Origin: Promerops cafer | Taxonomy: Eukaryota > Chordata > Aves > Passeriformes > Nectariniidae | Length of the DNA stretch: 64,000 bases | NCBI GenBank assembly: GCA_013398275.1 | Contig: VZSE01006228.1 | Coordinates: 372,001 to 436,000, forward strand | Direction: 5' to 3' | In this document: one piece after another, positions 29,801 through 41,800 of the stretch | Numbering within the stretch: position 1 is the first letter of the stretch | Layout of the letters: each line of letters opens with the position of its first letter | Translations under genes and position numbers: made by a program | Notes under the pieces: generated by a model | Told to the model about the DNA's origin: nothing | Seen by the model: only the letters and a program-made list of their open reading frames with translations | The model's database searches: none

Positions 29801-32800
29801 GAAGACTTATTGCTTCTCTGCTCCCACCAGGCCCTGCTACTAAGATCAAGGAACAGAATGTCCTCTGAGATGTAAATACAAACATGCTTTAAAACAAGCA
29901 AAACCCACAGCTACTCTATTTGTAACAGCTTTATTTCCATATCTTCAAATGGCTACTTAGACCTATGACCTATGGGACTTATGCCACCTAAGGCACCTTT
30001 GTACAGAAAACACATTCCAGCACCACTAAATGGACTAGTAATATTCCCTTTGGAGCTTCAGTGTACGTAATGCAGGAATTTAATCATGACACCAAATAAA
30101 TGCAAAACTAAAATCTACATAAAACCCACACCAAAGCAACAGCACTAAAATACTTCTCAACATAAAACTGGTAAAACTTCACTAAAATTCTCAGAAATAA
30201 TTTCTGTGATTCTGGCACCAAATGTAATAAAATCACAGTTTTGTATGGTATTCCAGGTTGTCAGTTTCACGCTTCTATGAATATAATTCCAGTAAGCAAA
30301 AACAAAAGGATTATGTTCACTGAGGCACATGAGTACTCTTTTGGGTACAAAATACAATACTAAATGCAATTATAAATTAAGATATTGAAACTCTCGACTC
30401 ACGACATTAAATCCTTTGTTTTCTTAACCTTAGTCCCACTAGCTTAAATTTTTGTCTTAATAAATGTTTTACTGCAAAACACTAAAGCTTCCCCCTCCTT
30501 TTTGTTTTCCTCTTTCTTTCCTTCTTTAACACCTAGTAAAGAAGTTTTACAAAAACAGTAAGTTTACACATTAAGCATTTGACAATGTTCTGGGACAGCC
30601 AAATCTAACCCAGTGGAACCCCATGCAATTGCAGCTTAGTGTTTAAGGCTTTGAATTGAAGCTTTATCTTGAGCCTGAATGACTTCAGTCACATGGATAT
30701 TATCCACACAAATGGCAAAATGTTCTGCTGGAACAATAAGGAGCAGCTAATACTGGCCAGCAGCAGCAGTCCTGACTAGGCACAGCAAGAGGTCTTACAC
30801 CAGTAGCTGACCTAGTGTCAGTGGAAAGGCCCTAAGATTATCAACTCTGTAGATGATGAAGAATATTCAAACTATTTTTAAAGATCCAGATACTGCATCT
30901 CACTGATGCACCCTAAAGATGAACCAGTTTACTTTGCTTTTTTTCTATATTGCAACATATGTCTGTTGTCCAGAGAAGTTGTGGATGCCCCATCCTTGGA
31001 AGTGTTCCAGGCCAAGTTGGACAGGGCTTTGAGTGACCTAGTGAAAGGTGTCCCTGTCCATGGCAGGGGGGTTAGAACTAGATGACATTTAAGGTCCCTT
31101 CCAACCCAAACCATTCTGTGATTCTGTAAGAAACATCAGCACAGCAAGTAGGTTACTAATATTACCTGACCTGTTTTACATACAGGCAGGTCAGGTTGGG
31201 GATGCTGCAACCTGCTACATAAAGATTATATAAATTTTTTTAATCCACAGAAAGACAAGCAGCTGCATGCATTCTTGTTTACTAACAAGAATCTTGTTTA
31301 GCATCCTGCAGCAAGCCCCAGTCAAATCTCTAACTACTACCACACTGTCAACATAACACCTGCCTTGAAGGTTTCATCTGCCTTTTTAAACAGTAGGAAG
31401 AAATCTTACCTGCTCTCTCTTACCCATATTCTTCCACTCAAAAGAGAAAGCAAGAATTGAGAAAAAGATGCCATTAAGAAAGAATATGAGAATCCAACAT
31501 TTAGTAGGAAGACAAGTACAATTAAAGAACGTGGCCTTGTAATACGCAAAAGTAGAAAATTAACTTTTTATGATCTGTATCCTATGATGCTGCTAGCACA
31601 AACTGTCACATTCTCTTCTAGTATAGCATCTGAGAAAATGTTTTTAAAACAACACAGTAACAACTGCAAAGAAAGTGTCCTTTTTTGGTTTAAAAATAAT
31701 TTTTAGAAAGTTTGTTTTGGAATCAAAAAACCATTGTCATCTAGGGATGAATCTCTGTCCCATCACTGCTTCCTTTACGTGGGAGGAAGCAATAAAAGCT
31801 TTGCTTTGTAAACAATTTTAATGGTTGGGAATAGGTGGTTGAAAGTCTGGAAAACTGCAATCCTGAGAACATTTCAAAATCCTTTTATTTCAAAAGCCTT
31901 TTATTTAAAAAGCCTTTTATTTTGAGCTGGGTAAATGGAAATATGATAGCATGGTTAGAGAAGAGAATCATTTCCCTCACTCATCTCTAGAACTGCAGCT
32001 GAAGAGAATTTCTCAGCAGTGATTTTGGGGAGCTGCTGGAAGGGCTGGAGTTGGCAGGCATGCAGGCTACACACACCTGATCCCAGAGACTCCTCAGCTG
32101 TACAGGTCTTACAAAGAAATCTCTCACTGGCCTTAGCTACTGCCACTTTCCTATAAAATTTTAGTCCTCCTTTACACAGTTAATACTACTGTCCATTCCT
32201 CTTCATTCTTCTCTAGCTCTGTCCACCTCTTCCACTCCTCTCCTCTATTCTGTATTTTCTTTGGCAAAGAATGCACTGATACTTCTTTTAAGGAATTATC
32301 ATTCTGAATTAAATTTATTTCTGTGTTGATCTTCCTCACTCTTTGCCTGCCATGTACCCAGTTGCTTTCCATCTCCCTTCCTTCATCCCTGATATTCCAT
32401 GGCCAACAAAACTTGTCACTCCAAGGTTTAAGACACATCCATTAACAACTACGCAATTATCAAGGAAACCATGCAAAATAATGTTTTTTCCATTCTAATC
32501 TCCTCAACTGGTTCTCACAGTTGTGTCATATGTATCCATGAAGGGAGGATGTCTAGACAGGGTCTGTAATGCCACTATTAAGAAAAACCATGGAATTTTC
32601 CAAAACCACTGGGATCTGTGAAAGGCATGCTATGTTTTCACTGTTTTGTGCACCTAGAATAGATGATTACTGACCTGCAACTTAACACTAAAATATCTTT
32701 GAGAAAGAATTTCACCTGCAAAAATGTAAAGAACACAATAATAAATAATGAATTTCAAGCAAGAACAGTGTCACCTTCTGACTCTAAAAGGGCAGTGTTA

Positions 32801-35800
32801 AAAGTGCAGACAGCATACTGTATAAAGAAAAAAAAAAAACTACAGTTATCTACACTTGCCAGGGGCAGTGGAACACTTACTCATGCTTGTAAAAATTATT
32901 TTTAAACCAGCATAATCCCCTTGCCAACAGCTCAGTTTTATTCAAAAGCAGAGGTTACTTAATAAAGTTTAATAAACTGAAAGGAGGTAGATACTTCACT
33001 CACACCAGCACAGCTACTTAAGTAACACTTTAGTAAATCACCTAAAAAAAGTAAATCAGCACAGAATCAAGTGCACCACCTCCTTCTTGCACCAGTCATC
33101 TCTTCTTTCCACATTTGTAAATATTTTTATGGTCTTCAAAGACTTGCTTCTGTTGATCTACATTCCACTCGTAGAGGCCAGCAGGAGGAGAGTCGCTGAG
33201 GCTCTCGGGTCCTGGCTGTTGCAAAGCACTGGAGGTGACTAAATAATTCTGAAGTCAGTGGATGAAAATGCTGGAGAAAATACCCAAAACTTTTCCAGAG
33301 CTAAAAAGATTTACTATGAAAATGCACAGGCATTATTGTTTTTCTTCTCAAAGAGGCACACAGGAGGTCTACTCTCATTCTTTCTATTGAATGTTCTCAG
33401 GACTGTTACTCGTACTATTGCAACCAAAGGTCATTCAAAGGACAAGAATGTTTTAAAGGTAGATTGAGCCACTGCAAGGTATTATAAAAGCCTTCACAGA
33501 GCTCACCAAAGAGTGATAACTCTTCACTCAGCAGAGAAGTATCAGCAGAAGACATCATACTATAGCTCTCTAAATACCTTCCAAAACTATTCAAGCATCT
33601 GTTTTTTAACAAAAGGATACCAAAAGACAGAAGAGTTAGCATCTGTCAGCTAGTCAGCTGGAATCTAAAATATTTTTATTTGTTGCTTGCCCAGCTGTGT
33701 AGGTACATACTCTCCTCGAAGTCATTAGCACTTGAGCTATTGTTATCAAAGCTTTATCCCAGCTGTTACCTTTTTCACTGCACTTAACACCATGGGAGAA
33801 TTTAGAGAGAAATTAATGTGCAACAATATGCAAGCCAAAAAGAAGGGGAAATAAAACTTCTAGTTCAAGTCACAAAAAGCAGATAGCAGCTGACTGCTAT
33901 TTGATCAGCAAGTAGATTTTTGTAAAAACCTGAGGAAAACAGGACTGAAAAAAAGTTGAGAAAAAAAGGAGAAAAAAAAGTAAACGTACTTTCAAATACT
34001 ATTCTTTTATTCAACACAGCAGACTAAGAACACAGAAAAAAGCCCACCACACATCATCTGTTTTAGCAGCAACCACATATGAATGCAAGACTGCATAGAA
34101 AGGAAAGAAACTGTCAGTAATTATGCCAACTAAAAACTGTTTTCCAAACAAGTTGCACTTGACTCATAAATAAAAGCAAAATTGAATCTGAAAATGTGGC
34201 CTTGAGCCATCTTCATGCCCTTCCTATTCCAGAAGTCCCTTTCCAAGAACAAAGCCAAAGCTGTTTCAGTTTAGATTACAGTCATGAGTGTTGTGACAAG
34301 AACAGTGTACAGAGGGGGTGACTTCTAAAGGGTACTGTTTATACCACCAAATATAATGAGTAAACCTATATTCACATCCATTTTTCTTTGGCAGATACTG
34401 TTATTACTGCCACCATGACAGCAATATTGATTTCCACAGGAAGACAAAATGACCTTAAAGAATAAGTGAAGAAATCCTGTAAAACACCAAGATTATAAGG
34501 AGTGTCAAAAAATTGCAGAACCACAAGCAGTATGAGAAGAAGGTAGAACAAATCAGGTTTCATGAATCATTTAGGCTGGAAAAGACCTTTAAGATCAAGT
34601 CAGACAACTTCAGTTATTTGTTACAGGTCTTTACCAAGTACACTGGTATCAACCACAGACTGATCTTCAGCCCTGAATCCTTTGGCCATTTTTCCAAAAC
34701 AAAGACCAGGGCTGAAAAAGAGGCAATTATTTACCTTGGCACCTTTTGAATGTAGTCCCTCAAAAAACAAAAGGCAGACTATCAAATTCTGATACCTCAA
34801 AACATGGAAACATATTTGAGCCAGAAGAAGGTTCAAGAACTGGCCCATTTACCAGAGTTAAACAGCAGAATGAAATATACATGGCCAAGCTGGATTATTG
34901 ATTTTCTTGAAGTAGCTATAACAACACAATACTTTTTGTTATTCTAGGATCAAAAGCAACCAGTGTTTAACACAAACTTGTATCCACATACTACCACATT
35001 AGAAAGCATCTATATAGGTTGATTTGCCTATATGCCATAGCACAGCAGAACAAGGCTATGCTCACTGAGTTTCTTCAGAAATGCAAATACTGCACTTTTT
35101 CTTATTACTTCCTTTTCTCCTTAGCTAACATACTGTGTCAAACAATTAAACATTATTTCATTTGCAAAAAGTCCTTACTTATACTACTTTTCTTTGTCCT
35201 CCACCACATCCCATTTACAATAAAATCCACTGCTGCCTTATAAGCACACTAACAGGAAACTTTTCATACAGGTGACTTGTGCAACATCTGTGCAGAAAAG
35301 TACTTTTTGCTTTTCAGTGCAGAAAGTGTTTTTTTGAAAAGAGGTCAGAAAATGTATCAAAACAATGTAAAAATACCATTCCAATATGGAACATTATAAA
35401 ATAATTCTCTTAAAACCACATCTACTGTTTCATTCAAATGGGACACTGTCATAATGCAGCATATTGACAAATTCTATCATAGCATATGGTCATGGTGATA
35501 CTTGCCATTGTATTCATTTCTAATATCAGCTCCAAGGTGAGAAAGTATTCCTACCTTTCATGTTTTCAAAGCCTTTATTTAGTCTGCTCCTCCTTTCAGC
35601 CAGAAGCAACAATAACATAGCTTCCACTGCAAGCCAAATCAGAACAATTCACTCTGTGTAATTCCAATGATACTAGTAAAAAAATGCAAAGGAAAATTTT
35701 GGAAGAGTAGGAGTTGGAAGGAAACCTTGCACAGTTTTGGTATCATTGGCCTTGACTGAAATCCAAGTTTTAGGACAGTAACTAAGTTGTTCTGAATTCA

Positions 35801-38800
35801 AGATAAAATTATTACTACAGAAAGCCTATCCACTTAAACTGTTAATGTTTTCTTTATTATTTTAGCATCCAAAAGTTTTGCAGAACTACATGAAGGTGTT
35901 CAGAACAAAAGCTGCCTGCCCTCTTCCCAGGAGTTTGGCTGCCTGTACTTGGGGCCAGTTCTCCAGTATTGGTTCAGTTATTGATAGATTGAGAGATCTT
36001 GACCAGTCCTGAAGATAGCTCTTCAATAATAGGCTAGAGAAAGCCTCAGAAGAGACACTCTCCCCTTGTTTTAGCCAGCCTTGCCTCCCCTGCCCTGTCT
36101 GGAATGTGGTACAGACACACTGCAGTCAAGTCCATTCTGGCCATTTATTCTGTTGACCCAAACTCACAGGCCTGCCTTCCCTTACCTTGGGCCTCTCTTA
36201 CCATTATACACTCACCTGGCTGGTGTCCCCAGATCCACTGTGCTNAACCCACCTGGCAATTTAGACTATTGGCTGAACCTGGTTGGTGTCCCCAGATCCA
36301 CTGTGCTCACCATGCTCACATACACTGAGACTGTCCCTTTCCAGTGAGGGCACTGTCCGTGTCTGCCTTGTTGCCACAACTGGATAAGAGTTTTTTTACC
36401 TTCTCTTTCAGCATGACCTGCCTTCACCTGGCACCTGACAGGCAGACAACAATTTACTGCAAACATAACTGCAGAATTAAAGAAATGTAATGGAAACCCC
36501 AAGGCATAGATTGAGTTGGAAGTCTGAACGCTGGAGCATTGTCTGAGCACACAACACCAATCACAACCCCATTCGCTCGTTTTGCCTGAACGGCCCAAAG
36601 GGCTGATCCAAGCACAGTGCAGCCCAATCTATCAGCAGATATTCTACACTCCCATTCCTAGGCCAACGTGGCTGTTTTCAGGCAGGAAACCAGCCAGCAG
36701 CACTGACAGATGCACCAGCCACACAGCTGGGTGTGCATCAGCCTGTCCCAAGATTTGCGCTCCAGCTGGAGTCCCGGCAGCCAGAAGATTCCATACACAC
36801 TGCACTCCAAGGGGTCACTGAAACCTCCTGGATGGCTTAAACCCTCCAATTCAGCTACAAAGGAGAGTACTTGCTAGCCTAAACACCATGCTGTTTTATT
36901 GATGCTAAGAGCCATACCTAAACTACCCAGCTGAAAGCAAGCTGAAGCTTGCTAGGCCAATTTACAATCACCCCTTTGATTGTGTATCCAAATTCAACAT
37001 AGTTGGGCAATAAAATTTAAACTGAGTTCTGAGTACAGTTGTTAATGAAGATGGTCTCTCCCTTTGTGAAGATTTTTATAAAAGTGTAATTTGGGGACTG
37101 TTTTTCTCTGTTGTTTTGGTTTTGCTCTTCAATTGGTATTGGGGTTTGTCTGTGTTTGCTGTTGTTTGATTTGGGAGATTTTTTTTTTTCTATACTTAAA
37201 AATACCCAACCAAATGCAAAGACTCAATTCCTGCAAGGGTTTCTTTGGACAATATTGTTTTACTTCATATCAGCTTCTGCCTTCTAGGATAGATTATGCC
37301 AACTAGCTCTATGAAGTGTAAATAAAGCAAGAATACAAATTAACCTTGGAAACCCTTCAGAGTTAAAATATCTCATTTTTTCTTTTTTTATTGTATAAGA
37401 GCAAGATAATGATTTTTGTCTTCAATACTCAGCATGAAAATCCCCACCTGAAGGGCAATAAAGAAATTTTGGGTTTACATTTCCCTGCATATAATGAGAA
37501 TTACTTGCAAAGTCTTCCCTAAAAAATGAGTAGACTGAACAGAAGCATTTAGCTATAATGATTTTTAAATTCATCAAATCCCAAACTTTCTTTTGATGGC
37601 TTAAAATGGATAACAATATCTTTATTTTTTGTATGTATAGTTACAATTTTATTCTAATTAATGCATTTGAGCAATATTAACAGCAAGCACAATAAAAAAA
37701 TGTTTTGCCAAACACCATGTGTTCAGACTTAAAACTGAATCACCATGGAAGCTGAAGAGCTGTAACATTGGCAGAAGACAGCTGTAAAGCATCCTTGTTT
37801 CCCAACATTGGAAGAGATTTTCCTACAAATTATTAAGATATTGGAGATTGGCCAAGAACTTTTTTAATATTTCTAAACTGAAAGTGCTTCAAAGTCTATT
37901 AAAAATATGGCAATCTTGTCACCATCATTCTTTACTTCATATTTCACCACGGCATGTTTAATGCCAAAAAAATTTAAATCACCTAACAGTCACTCTAATA
38001 TTACTGTTAAGCTGTGTGGTGTTTCTTGGATCTCAGAGGTCCCGTCTAAGCTCAGTCCAGCACTGTCATGGGAGCAAATAATTTCAGCAAGGACCACTTT
38101 TCCCTACTGAAAAATAAAGGAAAAATAACAAGGCAGATAAGGCAAAATAATACAAAAAAGGCTGAAATTGAATGGTTTGCTGAGGGTCAAAAATAGATTA
38201 AAGACTGAATATGGCACCCAGGCCTCTCCCATTCAGACAACAGCATCCTTCAATTGAATGCTTGAGAACTGATTGATACCCATAAAAATATCCACACTGA
38301 AGTCAGCTGAAGTCAATAACTATGGTCCAAATCATAAGGTTTGGGTAATTAAATACATATTCTGCCTTTTTATGGAAAAAATAATATAGATATGCATTAT
38401 TAATTTTTTTAAGTACTAATCTATACAAATGTTTGGGTGCCTTCAAACATCTTTAGGAGGAAAACCAGCAACATGAAAACAACCAAACAGGAATACAATC
38501 TTCCAGACAACTTTGTAAGAGAAGGTTGTTCGCACATCTTCATCTACATGGAGGAAAAAAAAAGAACCAAACAACAAAACCAGACAAACCTACTGTTGTC
38601 TCCAAAATCCTGACGTAGCACACCCATCCTTCCCTGCCTGAGCACAAAGTCAGCATCTATGAGTTATTTTCAAATGAAGTGGTGATAACCTTTCAGGACT
38701 CACATAGAATATCTTGACATACACATATTTTTTCTATAGTTAGACTCTCTGCTGACTGCAGCAATGGCAGATATAAACTGGCAACAGAAACTCTCCCTTG

Positions 38801-41800
38801 GGCAGAGATTGTCTTATTTATGATAAATGGGGGGTTATGATTCATAAAAGCTTAACACAGCAACCAATGGATGACTGATACCAGATTTATAGAATCATGG
38901 AGCAGATGTTCTTGAAAACTATGCTAAGGAACATGGAAAATAAGAATGTGATAAGTGATAGCCAATGTGGTTTCACTAAGGGCCAATTGTGTCTGACAAA
39001 TTTGGTGGCCTTCTAAAATGGGATTACAGCAGCAGTGCAGGAGGGAATAGAAACTGAAATCATCTACCTGCCTCACACGGGGCACCAATTATTACGTGGG
39101 AGCCTTATCTTCTTTTCTCCTTGTTAGAGTCGGGATTAAAGACAAGAGACGCAGTTTCTCTTGTTCAGACTCAGATGTTTATTAATTCTTATCTCTGTTA
39201 CAGTCTCATGAGCTGTGAGTTCTAGCTAGCAAAATGAGAAAATGGCCCCATCTTCTTCTTCCCAAGGTCGTTTAGGTGCTAAACTATCCAATTATGAAGT
39301 GACACCTAAATTATTTCTATTTTCGACCCAATAACCAAAAACCCAAAGTCCGCACTGCGGACTCTCCTGTCCAATTACAAACTACCACCCAAAGTGCCTG
39401 AAGAAGAATCTGAAGAACCAGCCAACACCCAAAAACCTCCATCTTGCCCCATATTATATACTATATTACTCTAAAACCCTAAACCCTAAATTTCCCACCC
39501 TGTGATATTACACACTTCTATTCAAACTACACACCCATAATCTCAGTGCTATCACTCAATGTTGGAAGCCTTCTCCACAGCCTCAGGTCAAATGCTGTGC
39601 TTTTCTGAGGGTCGGTGCCTCTTGGCACAGAAAGCCTAAAATTGTCAGTAACCAGGGTTCCAACAAAGGCACATGGAAAATAAGAAGGTGGTAAGTGATA
39701 GCTAATGGGGCTTCACTAAGGGCCAATTGTGTCTGACTAATTGGTGGCCTTCTAAAATGGGATTACAGGAGGAGGGAATAGAAACTGAAATCATCTACCT
39801 GGACTTGTGCAAAGCATTTGGCATGTTCTGCATGACATCCTGGTCTCTACACTGGAGAGACACGGATTTGACAGAGGGACCACTCAGTGGACATGGAATT
39901 GGCTGGATGGTCACACTCATGAACTATGCTCAGGGGCTCAATGTGCCAGTGGAAACCAGTGAGGAGTGGCCTTCCTCAGGGTCAGCGTAGGGACCAGCAC
40001 TGTTTGACATTTTGTCAGTGACATGGGCAGCAGGATCAAGGCACCTTCAGCAAATTTGCCAATGACACCAAGCTGTGGGGTGCAGTCAACAGGCTGGAGG
40101 GAAGGGATGCCATCCAGAGGGGCCTGGGCAGGCTTGAGAGATGGGACTGTGCAAAGGCCAAGTGTGTGGTCCTGCATAACAAGGACCAGTACCAGCACAG
40201 GCAGGTCAGAGAATGGTTTGAGAGCAGCCCCAAGGAGAATGACTTGGGGCTGTTAGTGAATGAGAAGCTCAACGTGACCCATCACCCCCAGCTGGTCTGC
40301 AGATGACACAAAACTGAGCGGTGCAGATAACATAACAGAAAATGGGATGCCGTCCAGAGGGACCTGGAAAAGCTTGAGAAGTGGGACCACACGAACCTCA
40401 TGAAGTTCAACAAGTGCAAGGTGCTACACCCGGGTAGGGGCAATCCCTGAGGTGCGTGCAGACTGGGAGACGGACTCATTAAGAACAGCCCTGCAGAGAA
40501 GGACCCAGGGGTGCTGGTAGATGAAAAGCTAGGCACAGGCTGTCAATGTGCACTCACAGCCCAGAAGGCCAACTGCATCTTGGGCTGTATCCATAGAAGT
40601 GTGACCAGCAGGTCAAGGGAGGGGATTCTGCCCCTCTATTCTGCCCTTGTGAGACTCCACCAGGAGTGCTACATCCAGCTCTGGGGCCCTCAGCATAAGA
40701 GGGATTCTTAAGACTTCTTGAAGCAGATCCAGAGGAGGGCCACAAAGATAGGCAGAGAGGCAGACCACCTCTTCAGTGAAGACAGGTGGAGAGAGTTGGG
40801 GCTATTCAACCTGAAGAGGAAAAAGCCCTGACAAGACCTTCCAGCACCTCCCAGTACCTGAAGGGGCCAACGAAAACACTGGAGACTTGTTACCGAGCAT
40901 GTAACAAGGGAAATGGCTTTAAACTGAAAGAAAGCATGTTTATATTAGATATTAAGAAGTTATTTATTGTAAGGGTGGCAAGACACTTGAAAAGATTTCC
41001 CAGAGAATCTATGGATACCCCATCCCTGCAAGTGTCCAATGCCCGATTAGATGGGCCTTGAGCAACCTGGTCTAGTGAAGGTGTCCCTGCCCATGACAGA
41101 GGGGTTAAAACTGGCTGATGTTTAAGGATCTCTTCAGACCCAAACCATTCTATGATACAATAAGGCTAGAAGAGGTTTTCAGTTCAATCTCTTGCCCAAA
41201 GTTGGCATTTGGTTAGTTTTTGGGATGTGCCTTTAAAAAAAAAAAAAACAAAAACAAATAAAAAAGACTGGACAACCTTAATGAAAAAAGGGGAAAAAAA
41301 CCTACAGACTATAAAAATACTAAGTGTATTCCACAGCATTTTTTTAAAACTTCCCAATTTATTATCTTTATACATTCTGTAATGCTCAAATTACTCTTTA
41401 GATGAGACTACCACACTTTCAACGTCTCAGTCTGGACCTTACCTGGAATTTTTTGGTAATTTTTTTCTACTTAGGAATTCTCAAGCTGCAAAAACTCCTT
41501 AAGAATTTTTCTAACAAAAGTGTCGGTTTAAATGAGTTTTCCAGTTCTGACAAAAAGTCTGAAGTTGTTGAAAAGAAACATTCTCTTACATTATTACTTT
41601 TATTTCTCTCAATGTTTCAGCTGTTAGACTGGCATGGAAAAATTTATTTTAATGGAATGAATGAATCAGACCCAAATGCAATGCCTCAGCTCCAGGCAAG
41701 TGAGGATAGAAAACCTCAAACATAAGCAAAGGTTATGCTGCTCTTGGGCAGCAGCATACTGCTCAGTCACACAACAGCCTGGAGAGACTGCAAACAGGCA

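Noticed and set aside
39474..39492. Telomere-like CCCTAAA units
   Set aside because: Only two units, of the plant-type heptamer, inside the LTR; vertebrate telomere repeat is CCCTAA. Taken as coincidence.
41402..41725. 107-codon plus-strand open frame next to the CR1 cluster
   Set aside because: Unremarkable composition, no splice context or similarity, within the expected length range for chance open frames in 64 kb.
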